The notes beneath the pieces were generated by a model, which searched no databases, was not told the origin of the DNA, and saw nothing but the letters and a program-made list of their open reading frames with translations. DNA of 64,000 bases from Desulfuromonadaceae bacterium (lineage in GTDB: Bacteria; Desulfobacterota; Desulfuromonadia; Geobacterales; Pseudopelobacteraceae), in the NCBI GenBank assembly GCA_028687585.1, contig JAQTZV010000001.1, positions 124,001-188,000 of the forward strand. The letters are read 5' to 3'. Position numbers and translations under genes: made by a program. Below are positions 1 to 7,286 of the stretch, one piece after another; the first letter of the stretch is position 1, and every line of letters begins with the position of its first letter.

Positions 1-997
1 CGGACGGAGTCACGTAACAGAGAAAGTCAGCCCCGGCAGCGGCAGCAATGGCTCCGCCAATGGCGCAGGTTATGTGGTCGTAGCCTGGAGCAATGTCGGT
101 TACAAGAGGGCCCAGAACATAGAACGGAGCACCGTGACAGAGCCGCTTCTGCAGCTGAATATTGGTCTGAATCTGATTGAGCGGCACATGTCCCGGGCCT
201 TCAATCATGACCTGAACGCCGGCTTCCTGAGCACGCTGGGTCAATTCGCCAAGTAAAATAAGCTCATGGATCTGGGCGCGATCAGTCGCGTCAGCCAGGC
301 AGCCGGGACGGAAACCGTCGCCTAATGATAGCGTCATGTCGTATTCTTTCGTAATCTCCAGCAGTTTGTCAAAATGCTCAAAGAGTGGATTTTCCTTGTT
401 ATTGTAGCTCATCCATTCAATGGTAAAGGCTCCGCCGCGCGAAACGACGTCCATGATGCGCCCTTCGTTCTTCATCCGTTCGACAGTGCCGCGTGTCACG
501 CCGCAATGAACGGTGATAAAATCAACGCCATCCTCTGCGTGTTTGATGATCCCGGCAAAAATATCATCAACCGTCATGTCAACGATGGCCTTGTTTTTGA
601 CCCGAACCGCATCCAGAGCGGCTTGATAGAGTGGTACCGTACCGATACAGGCGCTGGTTTCGGCAATAATCGCCTTCCTTATTTCGTCTACCGGGCCACC
701 GGTGGAGAGATCCATGATGGCATCAGCTCCGTATTTTACTGCCACCCGGGCTTTCTCCAGCTCGTTTTCCACATTCATATCATCGGATGATGAGCCGATG
801 TTGGCGTTGACTTTGGTGCGCAAACCGGCACCGACGGCAAGCGGGGTGCCATTGGCATGTTTGATATTGTGGCAGATGATAATGGTGCCGGCGGCAATGC
901 CATCACGGATGAATTCAGGAGGCACACCTTCTTTCACTGCAACAATCTGCATTTTTTCGGTTATGAGTCCTCTGCGGGCATATTCAAGCTGGGTCAT
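1..997 (-). CDS. thiC: Phosphomethylpyrimidine synthase ThiC (partial, 3' end outside window)
   Basis: ThiC is a radical SAM enzyme that converts aminoimidazole ribotide to hydroxymethylpyrimidine phosphate for thiamine synthesis in the cytoplasm. The reading frame is open from 997 to the left edge (332 codons). It shows typical ThiC stretches: the [10 protein letters not shown] start, [52 protein letters not shown] and [10 protein letters not shown] at the edge. The C-terminal CxxCxxxxC cluster motif lies outside the window. Two in-frame ATGs are present (1003 and 997). The AAAAGGA site sits about 8 bases before 997 and only about 2 before 1003, so 997 is preferred. The gene overlaps the end of the thiE-thiD gene by 14 bases, so the two are probably translationally coupled and share the upstream TPP riboswitch. 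Confidence 0.97.
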   Translation of the reverse strand, partial: MTQLEYARRGLITEKMQIVAVKEGVPPEFIRDGIAAGTIIICHNIKHANGTPLAVGAGLRTKVNANIGSSSDDMNVENELEKARVAVKYGADAIMDLSTGGPVDEIRKAIIAETSACIGTVPLYQAALDAVRVKNKAIVDMTVDDIFAGIIKHAEDGVDFITVHCGVTRGTVERMKNEGRIMDVVSRGGAFTIEWMSYNNKENPLFEHFDKLLEITKEYDMTLSLGDGFRPGCLADATDRAQIHELILLGELTQRAQEAGVQVMIEGPGHVPLNQIQTNIQLQKRLCHGAPFYVLGPLVTDIAPGYDHITCAIGGAIAAAAGADFLCYVTPS

Positions 998-2477
998 GTA
1001 CATAATCCTTTTTCATAAGTTCTTGTGCTGCCAGAAAGTGGTTAACCGGGCTATGCCCCTTCCCTAATGGCTGTGCAGTACGAATAGCTGAGGTGATAAA
1101 TGTTTTTGAACGTTCAACCGCAGTCAGCAACGGTTCTCCCTGGGCAAGCAGGGCGGCGATGGCAGATGCATAGCTGCAGCCGGTACCATGGGTATTGCTG
1201 GTGAACATGCGCTCGGCGCCGAAATGGTGGCAGCGGCTGCCGTCAAAGAGGACATCAGTGGCAGTTCGACCGGACAAATGCCCCCCCTTAACCAGGACAT
1301 TAGCCGCTCCCAGCGCATGCAGATCACGGGCGGCCTGTTCCATATCCGACTCATTTTTTATCGCTCGTCCCAAAAGTCGCTCTGCTTCGGGAACATTGGG
1401 GGTCAGCAGATAGGCCAGCGGCAGCAGTTGGTCGCAAAATACCTGGACCGCTTCGCGTTCCAGCAGTGGTGCGCCCCCCTTGGCAACCATGACCGGATCG
1501 ATCACCAGCGGAATGAGAAACTTTCGCTCGCCGAGGCGTTCCGCCAGCGCGGCAATCATTGCCGGAGTGTGCAGCATGCCGGTTTTGATGACATCGATAG
1601 GAATATCGTTTAATACGGTGTCTAATTGATCAAGCATAAAACTTGGCGGCAATCCGTGAATAGAAGAAACTCCACGGGTATTCTGGGCGGTCAGGGCGGT
1701 CAGTACCGTGGCGGCATAACTTCCCAAAAGGGTGATCGTCTTGAGGTCGGCCTGAATTCCGGCCCCGCCTCCTGAATCACTTCCGGCAATACTCAATACC
1801 GCCCCACGCGGGAAGGGAGCAACACGATTGAACAGCAGCAGCAGTTCCGCCGCTGCAATATCAGGTCGAGGATTCGAAAGGATGGACGAAATAACGGCCA
1901 ACGCATCCGCACCGGCATCAATAACCCGACAGGCATTGCCGGGTGTTATCCCGCCGATGGCCACAATCGGAATCTTTACCGCGCCACGAACGGTCGCTAA
2001 CCCTTCAATACCGGGGAGATGCGAGATTACTTTGCTCTCGGTCGGGTACAGGGCTCCAAAGCCGATATAATCAGCTCCTTCCTGCTCCGCGCGCACGGCT
2101 TCTTCTGTATTATGTGTTGATTTACCGATTATTTTATTCGGTCCGAGCAGCTCGCGGGCTTCAGCAATAGCACCATCATCCTGCCCCAGATGTACGCCAT
2201 CGGCGTCCAGCTCTTTTGCGAGCCGGAGATCATCGTTGACAATAAAGGTTGTTCCAAAACGGGCACAGAGTTGCTTCAAATCTCCCGCTTCACGTAACCG
2301 CTCGTCATAGCCAAGATCTTTGGCACGATACTGCACCACGGAAACTCCGCCCCGAAGTGCCTGACAAACCCGGTCCATAAGGTTGCTGTCTTGATCTGTA
2401 ACCAGGTAGACGCCGGAAACATCGGGCGGCTCTGCGGACTTGTTTACGACAAGTCGAAAAGGTCTGGTATCACTCAT
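984..2477 (-). CDS. thiED: Fused thiamine-phosphate synthase / hydroxymethylpyrimidine kinase (ThiE-ThiD)
   Basis: This 497-residue protein joins two thiamine enzymes. The N-terminal ~215 residues are ThiE, which couples HMP-PP and thiazole phosphate; they carry [39 protein letters not shown] and AIGGITP. The rest is ThiD, the HMP/HMP-P kinase, with [46 protein letters not shown] and the catalytic [15 protein letters not shown]. The longer reading frame could start at 2552, but ATG 2477 (MSDTRPF) has a GAGGA site 8 bases upstream and lies just after the attenuator terminator, so it is chosen. thiC follows with a 14-base overlap. Both genes belong to one TPP-controlled operon. Fused ThiED proteins are known in bacteria, and the two halves are full length here. 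Confidence 0.96.
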   Translation of the reverse strand: MSDTRPFRLVVNKSAEPPDVSGVYLVTDQDSNLMDRVCQALRGGVSVVQYRAKDLGYDERLREAGDLKQLCARFGTTFIVNDDLRLAKELDADGVHLGQDDGAIAEARELLGPNKIIGKSTHNTEEAVRAEQEGADYIGFGALYPTESKVISHLPGIEGLATVRGAVKIPIVAIGGITPGNACRVIDAGADALAVISSILSNPRPDIAAAELLLLFNRVAPFPRGAVLSIAGSDSGGGAGIQADLKTITLLGSYAATVLTALTAQNTRGVSSIHGLPPSFMLDQLDTVLNDIPIDVIKTGMLHTPAMIAALAERLGERKFLIPLVIDPVMVAKGGAPLLEREAVQVFCDQLLPLAYLLTPNVPEAERLLGRAIKNESDMEQAARDLHALGAANVLVKGGHLSGRTATDVLFDGSRCHHFGAERMFTSNTHGTGCSYASAIAALLAQGEPLLTAVERSKTFITSAIRTAQPLGKGHSPVNHFLAAQELMKKDYVHDPA

Positions 2478-2501
2478 GCTGCTATTCCTCGCTTGAGAAA
2501 C

Positions 2502-2535
2502 AAAAAAACCGCACTGACTAAATAACATCAGGCGG
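2502..2535 (-). terminator. Attenuator terminator of the thi operon
   Basis: On the minus strand CCGCCTGA pairs with TCAG-T-GCGG around a short AT-rich loop, followed by seven T residues. It lies between the TPP riboswitch and the thiE-thiD start codon, where a ligand-controlled terminator is expected. The 5' arm contains AGCCGC, which can pair instead with GCGGCT at 2559-2564 in the riboswitch 3' end. That alternative pairing would act as an antiterminator. Confidence 0.8.
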
Positions 2536-2554
2536 CTGGATAATGGTTCCATCC

Positions 2555-2662
2555 CGTAAGCCGCTTTCCTACGCCGGAATTACCCGGGTCAGGTGCAAAG
2601 GGTTCCCGTCGTGTTGAAACTGCAGCAGACGGATCTCAGTTCAAAGGAACTCCCCCAGGGCC
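2555..2662 (-). promoter_or_regulatory. TPP riboswitch (THI element)
   Basis: Read on the minus strand this stretch contains the hallmark THI-box segments in order: a G-rich opening, CTGAGAT, a variable hairpin, ACCCTTTGCACCTGA, then CCGGGTAATTCCGGCGTAGG. These form the pyrimidine- and pyrophosphate-binding arms of the thiamine pyrophosphate riboswitch. It sits directly upstream of thiE-thiD/thiC and of an intrinsic terminator, so transcriptional attenuation by TPP is the likely mechanism. Confidence 0.95.
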
Positions 2663-2675
2663 TTGTTGGGTTGGC

Positions 2676-2704
2676 ACAGTACTGCAATGGAGATGGAATG
2701 TCAA
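2676..2704 (-). promoter_or_regulatory. Sigma-70-like promoter of the thi operon
   Basis: On the minus strand TTGACA is followed after 17 bases by TACTGT. The predicted start lies only a few bases before the first conserved segment of the TPP riboswitch, as expected for a leader-controlled operon. Confidence 0.65.
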
Positions 2705-2788
2705 TGCGTAGTACCGACTACACCTCAGATCATGAGAGTCGGTTACACTTTTTGGCCTGCATAATGTTATTAAAAAAAGCTGGTTCCA

Positions 2789-3232
2789 CTAACAGTTTGA
2801 GTCTGCAATGGTCAGGATGATAGCACCCGGCACTATCGTCCCGCCCTGCAACACCTTGACAAATATTCCCTCTTTTGGCATGACACAATCCCCAGCCTGG
2901 TAGAATATTGCGCAGCGGGTATGACACTCCTTGCCGATCTGGGTCACTTCAAGCAGGGTTTCGCCGATCTGCAGACGCGAGCCGATCGGCAGACTGACCA
3001 GATCAATGCCGGTGGTGGTGATGTTTTCCGCAAAGTCTCCCGCATTTACATCCAGCCCCAAGGCCCGCATTTTGTCGATACTTTCCTGCGCCAGTAGACT
3101 CACCTGTCGGTGCCAATCACCGGCATGCGCATCGCCGACAATGCCGTGGTTCTCGCGCAGTTCCACCGATTCTACCGGTTTCTTGCGCTCTCCTTTGTTC
3201 TCGCTGATACAAACCGCCAACACTTGAGCCAT
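2789..3232 (-). CDS. MOSC-domain protein (molybdenum cofactor associated)
   Basis: A 147-residue stand-alone MOSC domain, a fold related to the C-terminal domain of molybdenum cofactor sulfurases and thought to bind sulfur or Moco. Visible family features are VGDAHAGDWHRQVSLL near residues 37-52, GDFAENI, LPIGSRLQIGE and the Cys-containing GKECHTRCAIF. Start ATG 3232 (MAQVLAV) lies 4 bases after the moaA stop, and a GGGGGAT stretch upstream can serve as ribosome site; the longer frame from 3322 runs into moaA. It is co-directional with and directly downstream of moaA, so a role in molybdopterin maturation or sulfuration is likely, but the exact reaction cannot be read from the sequence. Confidence 0.88.
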   Translation of the reverse strand: MAQVLAVCISENKGERKKPVESVELRENHGIVGDAHAGDWHRQVSLLAQESIDKMRALGLDVNAGDFAENITTTGIDLVSLPIGSRLQIGETLLEVTQIGKECHTRCAIFYQAGDCVMPKEGIFVKVLQGGTIVPGAIILTIADSNC

Positions 3233-3236
3233 CTTG

Positions 3237-4217
3237 TTATCCCCCAACCTGTGACATCGTAAAATTTGTATGGGCATACCCAACCTGCGAAATATTATGC
3301 CGCTCGGGTTTTGCGGAAACAATCCCCTTCAGTACCTTAGCCAGTCCCTCGCGATCCGGTGGTCGCAGCCAGGGAAGCAAGTCTGTTTTCGCATCGGCAA
3401 ACAGGCACCCTTTCGCCTGTCCGGTGGAGGTGACCCGGATTCGGTTGCATTCGCTACAAAAATGCCCGGAAACGGCAGTGATAATGCCAATACTTCCCTT
3501 GGCGCCGGGGATACGAAAATCCCGTGACGGACCGGCAAACGGTCCCTTGTCTTCCTGCTCAAGGGGGTAGCGAACGGCAATACGATCAAGAATTTCCACA
3601 CCGGAGATGCAGTAGCGCTGCCAGTCGTCTTCCTTGATTGCCGGCATATATTCTATGAAGCGGATCGAGTTGCCGTGCGACAGGGACATGTCGGCAAAGT
3701 CGAGTATTTCAGCGTCGTTGACCCCGCGCATGATAACGCAATTAATCTTGGGTGGCGGAAACCCGGCCCGCTCTGCGGCATCCAGTCCGGCCAACACTTT
3801 CTTCAGGTCACCACCACGGGTGATGGTGTTGAAGGTCTGTGCGTTGAGTGAATCAAGGCTGACGTTCAGCCGCTGTACACCGGCTTCGTACAGGTCAGCA
3901 GCCATCTCTTCCAGCAGCAGGCCGTTGGTGGTCAGGGCCAGGTGTTGCAGACGAGGAATCCTGGACAGAGTTCTCAAAAAATCGACGATGTCAGCCCGCA
4001 CCAGCGGTTCACCGCCGGTAATGCGGATTTTTTCAATTCCCAAACCGACAGCAGTTTCGGCGATCAGCAGCAGCTCTTCGTACGTCAGCATCGCCGCATG
4101 CCCCTTTTTTACAATGCCCTCCTTCGGCATGCAGTAGAAACAGCGCATGTTGCAGCGGTCGGTGACCGACAGGCGAAGATAATTGATGGTTCTTCCGTGA
4201 GAGTCGATAAGTTTCAT
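3237..4217 (-). CDS. moaA: GTP 3',8-cyclase MoaA
   Basis: MoaA is the radical SAM enzyme that starts molybdenum cofactor synthesis by converting GTP to 3',8-cyclo-GTP. The 326-residue protein is of normal length. The SAM cluster cysteines are C22, C26 and C29 (RCNMRCFYC). The second cluster that holds GTP is at C254, C257 and C271 (FCSECNRIRVT...KGC). The C-terminus ends in GG, as required for activity in characterised MoaA. ITGGEPLVR and NVSLDSL are also typical. It is followed 4 bases later by a MOSC-domain gene, forming a small Moco operon. A divergent gene begins at 4472, so its promoter should lie in the 250-base gap. Confidence 0.97.
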   Translation of the reverse strand: MKLIDSHGRTINYLRLSVTDRCNMRCFYCMPKEGIVKKGHAAMLTYEELLLIAETAVGLGIEKIRITGGEPLVRADIVDFLRTLSRIPRLQHLALTTNGLLLEEMAADLYEAGVQRLNVSLDSLNAQTFNTITRGGDLKKVLAGLDAAERAGFPPPKINCVIMRGVNDAEILDFADMSLSHGNSIRFIEYMPAIKEDDWQRYCISGVEILDRIAVRYPLEQEDKGPFAGPSRDFRIPGAKGSIGIITAVSGHFCSECNRIRVTSTGQAKGCLFADAKTDLLPWLRPPDREGLAKVLKGIVSAKPERHNISQVGYAHTNFTMSQVGG

Positions 4218-4398
4218 CGGCTGATAGTGTCAGAAATTGTCACTAACTTCAACAAACTTTTGACACAAACTTTTGGTGACAGTTGAATTCATTCGTGGCA
4301 GGCATAGTTGATCCCTTGCAGTCGCGGCGGATACCGCAAATATTTCTGGTATTGGCACGTTTGTGCCTTCCTCGGCACACGATTAGTTTTTGCTTATC

Positions 4399-4427
4399 TT
4401 GACAAGGGGAAAGTGTGTAAGTACAAT
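4399..4427 (+). promoter_or_regulatory. Sigma-70-like promoter upstream of the AmrS-type gene
   Basis: TTGACA (4399-4404) and TACAAT (4422-4427) are separated by 17 bases, close to consensus. The block CTTGACAAGGGGAAAGT and the downstream GTACAATT recur almost unchanged at 13910-13938 before the SMS operon, so more than the core promoter is conserved. Confidence 0.75.
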
Positions 4428-4471
4428 TCCATCACGTCCATAGTTTGATGCGATGCAGGGGGAGCGGCAGT

Positions 4472-5482
4472 ATGAAAGAAGCCATGTTTTACGAGCGGGA
4501 AGGGGAAGGAAAGGTTCGCTGCGGACTGTGCCGTTTCCGCTGTTTGATCAGAGACGGTGCTCGCGGTATCTGTGCGGTCCGTGAGAACCGAGGCGGCAAG
4601 CTTTACAGCATGGTCTACGGCAGAATATGCGCTGAACACGTCGATCCGATAGAAAAAAAACCGCTCTTTCATGTGTTGCCGGGAAGCAGATCTTATTCAA
4701 TTGCCACGGTAGGATGCAACTTCCATTGCCACCACTGCCAAAATTACAGCATCTCCCAGGTTGCGAGAAACGCCCCTGTAAGTAGCCCGGAGTTGACACC
4801 GCATGAGATCGTGCAGCGTGCAATTAATAGTGAATGCAGCTCTATCTCCTACACCTACACAGAACCGACCATTTTTTTCGAGTTCGCGTACGACACGGCC
4901 CGTTTAGCCCGTGAAGCGGGACTGAAAAACATCTTCGTCACCAACGGTTACATTTGCAGAGAGGCACTGTCCGCCATTGCCCCCTTTCTGGACGCCGCCA
5001 ATATCGACCTGAAGGGCTTTTCCGAAGGGTTCTACCACAATATGGTTCATGCCCACCTCTCCGAAGTGCTCGATTCAATCATCGAATATCGAAAACAGGG
5101 GGTCTGGATCGAACTTACCACCCTGATCATCCCGGGACTAAACGACTCGGATGCCGAACTGCGTGGCATAGCAGAGTTCATTGTCACCAATCTGGGGATT
5201 CACACCCCTTGGCATGTAACGGCCTTCTACCCTACCTACAAATTGACCGACCGTCCCGGAACTCCGGCAGATACTTTGCGAAAGGCACGTGAAATAGGCA
5301 TTGCCGCCGGGTTGCGTTACGTCTACGAAGGCAACAGGCCGGGCGAGGGGGGCGAAAATACCTACTGTCCGTCCTGTTCGACCCTGCTGATCAAACGCTA
5401 TGGATTTGACATCCGCTCCAATAGAATCCTCAGAGGGGCCTGCCCGGAGTGTGGGGCTGCCATAGCCGGTATCGGCCTGTGA
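4472..5482 (+). CDS. amrS: AmmeMemoRadiSam-system radical SAM enzyme (AmrS-like)
   Basis: A 336-residue radical SAM protein related to pyruvate-formate-lyase-activating enzymes. The Cys-rich head (RCGLCRFRC near residues 16-24, GICAVRENRGG) is followed by the SAM cluster at C82, C86 and C89 (GCNFHCHHCQN), then YTYTEPTIFFEF, IFVTNGY, NIDLKGF and ELTTLIIPG. The C-terminus carries two CxxC pairs (CPSCS, CPECG) that could bind metal. This is the domain order of the AmrS family, whose substrate is unknown and which often pairs with AmmeMemo proteins; no such partner is in this window. ATG 4472 has GGGGGAG 7 bases upstream and is preferred over 4445. A strong promoter precedes it. Confidence 0.9.
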   Translation: MKEAMFYEREGEGKVRCGLCRFRCLIRDGARGICAVRENRGGKLYSMVYGRICAEHVDPIEKKPLFHVLPGSRSYSIATVGCNFHCHHCQNYSISQVARNAPVSSPELTPHEIVQRAINSECSSISYTYTEPTIFFEFAYDTARLAREAGLKNIFVTNGYICREALSAIAPFLDAANIDLKGFSEGFYHNMVHAHLSEVLDSIIEYRKQGVWIELTTLIIPGLNDSDAELRGIAEFIVTNLGIHTPWHVTAFYPTYKLTDRPGTPADTLRKAREIGIAAGLRYVYEGNRPGEGGENTYCPSCSTLLIKRYGFDIRSNRILRGACPECGAAIAGIGL

Positions 5483-5529
5483 AAATCATGCCGGAAAGAG
5501 CTTTCGGAGTGAAGTGACCGGAGAGAAAT

Positions 5530-6354
5530 ATGCCATTCCTGCCATTACTCAAGTTATGTATGCTCGCCGGGATCGCCTATGCGGGCTACTGCCTGCTCGT
5601 TTTTGCGATACAGCGCCAGATTATCTATCCGGGGCGTACCATACAGGTGAGCGGCCCGCCACCGGCAGGTATTGTGCCCATTGCGGTTGTAACCGCCACG
5701 GGGCGCGGCGAGGCGTGGTTCATGCCGCCTCTGAAGCGAAGTCAGGGGGAGCGGCGGCCGTTGGTAATCTGCTTTCACGGCAATGGTGAGGTCATCGATT
5801 TCCTTCCGGAGCAGTTCGAAGGATTCGTCAGGTTGGGAATGGGGGTGCTTCTGGTCGAGTATCCCGGCTTTGGCCGCTCATCGGGAAATCCTACCGAGGA
5901 GAGCATTACCGAGAGCGCTGTTGCCGCGTATGATGCCGTGCTGCACCGTGAAGAGGTTGATCCGGAGCGGGTTGTTATCTTCGGACGTTCGCTGGGGGGG
6001 GGCGCAGCCTGCTCGCTTGCTGCCAGGAGACCGAGCAGCGCCTTGATCCTGCAGTCGACGTTCACCTCTACCAGGCCATTTGCCCGAGCTTTCCTCGTTC
6101 CCGGAGTCCTCATCCGGGATCTGTTCGATAATGCCGCGGTCGTGGCCGCATACCGTCAGCCGATTCTGCTGTTCCACGGCAGCAGCGACACCATTGTGCC
6201 GCCGGAACATAGTCGCCTGCTGCAGCGACAGGCACCCAATGCCCGTCTGGTCGAGTTCCCCTGTGGTCATAACGATTTTCCGCCGGATTGGCGGGAGTTT
6301 TACCGGGTTATCACTGTTTTTTTGCAGGAAGCCGGTGTTTTGGGACAACGCTGA
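5530..6354 (+). CDS. Membrane-anchored alpha/beta hydrolase
   Basis: A 274-residue alpha/beta hydrolase of the BEM46/ABHD13-like group. Residues 5-27 form one hydrophobic segment, which likely anchors it in the inner membrane with the catalytic domain outside. The nucleophile is S154 in GRSLGG, the acid D220 in HGSSD and the base H247 in CGHND; the oxyanion loop is CFHGNGE. Substrate unknown: the family includes esterases, thioesterases and depalmitoylase-like enzymes. GGAG lies about 7 bases before the start. The gene follows the AmrS-type gene by 47 bases in the same direction and may be co-transcribed. Confidence 0.88.
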   Translation: MPFLPLLKLCMLAGIAYAGYCLLVFAIQRQIIYPGRTIQVSGPPPAGIVPIAVVTATGRGEAWFMPPLKRSQGERRPLVICFHGNGEVIDFLPEQFEGFVRLGMGVLLVEYPGFGRSSGNPTEESITESAVAAYDAVLHREEVDPERVVIFGRSLGGGAACSLAARRPSSALILQSTFTSTRPFARAFLVPGVLIRDLFDNAAVVAAYRQPILLFHGSSDTIVPPEHSRLLQRQAPNARLVEFPCGHNDFPPDWREFYRVITVFLQEAGVLGQR

Positions 6355-6379
6355 AACTGGAGGAGTGCTGTACGAGGTT

Positions 6380-6658
6380 TTATTGACGCAGTAAACTCAT
6401 TGTCTTATGGCATCCGCCGCACGTTGTAGGAGGCCCTTCTTTGTACAGTTTATGACAATTGATGCAATGCGTATGGGCCCACTCTTTGCCGAACCCGTCA
6501 ATCTTACCAATATGTTCCCCATGGCACACGGAACACATACCAACCTTCTTGGTTTGATGTCCCTTGTGATCAAATTCCACACCATGCTTTAGTGGAAGAA
6601 GATCTCCGGCAAATGAATAAGATGCGAGCAGCACCACCACAATAATCAGCTTCTTCAT
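6380..6658 (-). CDS. Periplasmic c7-type tri-heme cytochrome
   Basis: A 92-residue secreted cytochrome. After a signal peptide (MKKLIIVVVLLASYSFAGD) come HGVEFDHKGH and three heme sites, CSVCH, CINCH and CGGCH. The spacing resembles the small c7/c3-family proteins that shuttle electrons through the Geobacter periplasm. Start ATG 6658 has GGAGGAAGG directly upstream; the longer frame from 6691 is rejected. A close paralogue is at 62885-63160, which shares VGMCS.CH, GFGKEWAH and C..CHK. A decayed copy is at 16035-16172. Confidence 0.92.
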   Translation of the reverse strand: MKKLIIVVVLLASYSFAGDLLPLKHGVEFDHKGHQTKKVGMCSVCHGEHIGKIDGFGKEWAHTHCINCHKLYKEGPPTTCGGCHKTMSLLRQ

Positions 6659-6691
6659 AGCCTTCCTCCATAACAGTGGCACCCAAAGCAA

Positions 6692-6720
6692 CTAAAGCCT
6701 CTGAAAATCAGAGGCTTTAG
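6692..6720. terminator. Inverted repeat acting as terminator
   Basis: A perfect 13-base inverted repeat (CTAAAGCCTCTGA, loop AAA, TCAGAGGCTTTAG) lies between the cold-shock gene and the cytochrome gene on the same strand. Placement just past the cold-shock stop codon suggests it ends that transcript, although the T-run is weak. Confidence 0.6.
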
Positions 6721-6730
6721 TGCAATACGG

Positions 6731-6931
6731 TCAAATCTTTCTTACGTTTGCCGCCTGCAGCCCTTTCGGACCTTTGGTAACTTCAAATTCGACAGCATCA
6801 CCCTCTTGCAGAGATTTAAAGCCATCACCCGTGATCGCGGAGAAATGACAAAATACATCATCTCCGTTTTCTTGTTCAAGAAAACCAAACCCCTTTGCAT
6901 CGTTGAACCATTTTACTTTTCCTGTAGTCAT
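6731..6931 (-). CDS. Cold-shock domain protein (CspA family)
   Basis: A 66-residue single cold-shock domain that binds single-stranded nucleic acid. Both RNP motifs are present: KGFGFLE (RNP1) and DVFCHFSAI (RNP2), with the usual GKVKWFND start and [11 protein letters not shown] end. ATG 6931 has AGGAAA before it; the longer frame from 6973 is not supported. A good promoter lies about 180 bases upstream, leaving a long leader of the kind through which cold-shock mRNAs are often controlled. The paralogue number of csp genes in the genome is unknown, so no specific cspA-E name is given. Confidence 0.95.
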   Translation of the reverse strand: MTTGKVKWFNDAKGFGFLEQENGDDVFCHFSAITGDGFKSLQEGDAVEFEVTKGPKGLQAANVRKI

Positions 6932-7109
6932 TTTCCTGTTCACTCCCCATCGTTTTATTTTACCCGGAAGCATCCGGATATCGGTTAGCCCCGACAGCGC
7001 CAGCGCAATAGCTGCGGATCTTATATTTCTCCATCTGGTCTTTCTCTGTGATGAGATCGTCCCGGCATAATAGTGTGTTTTATGCCAGGGATTTTGTTAG
7101 TACAGGTTA

Positions 7110-7137
7110 AATGTAAAGCAGTAATTACGATTGTCAA
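7110..7137 (-). promoter_or_regulatory. Promoter of the cold-shock gene
   Basis: On the minus strand TTGACA is followed after 16 bases by TACATT. It sits about 180 bases before the cold-shock start codon, so the mRNA would have a long 5' leader. The TTGACAATCGTAAT block is nearly repeated in a second promoter at 17214-17241. Confidence 0.6.
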
Positions 7138-7230
7138 GTGGTCTATATAAATTTTTTTCGTGCCAGACGGAGTGCATGTAAGGATCAGAAACGAGACGGA
7201 GGTTGTGATTGGGGAGGAGCTGCAAGCAGA

Positions 7231-7261
7231 ACGTGAGTGGATGGGAAACCGCCACTCACGT
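7231..7261. repeat. Stem-loop downstream of the B12 radical SAM gene
   Basis: ACGTGAGTGG and its exact complement CCACTCACGT are separated by 11 bases, and an outer AGGTTG/CAACCT pair around them can extend the structure. It lies past the 3' end of the radical SAM gene. There is no T-run, so it is not a classical intrinsic terminator; it could stabilise the mRNA end. Confidence 0.5.
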
Positions 7262-7286
7262 ATGCCGCAACCTGAGTCATGAAGAT

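Noticed and set aside
4345-4360. Sigma-54-like TGGCACGTTTGTGCC upstream of the AmrS-type gene
   Set aside because: The GG to GC spacing is one base short of the required -24/-12 distance, and a near-perfect sigma-70 promoter lies closer to the gene.
4445-5482. Earlier ATG for the AmrS-type gene
   Set aside because: No ribosome site at the proper distance; ATG 4472 has GGGGGAG.
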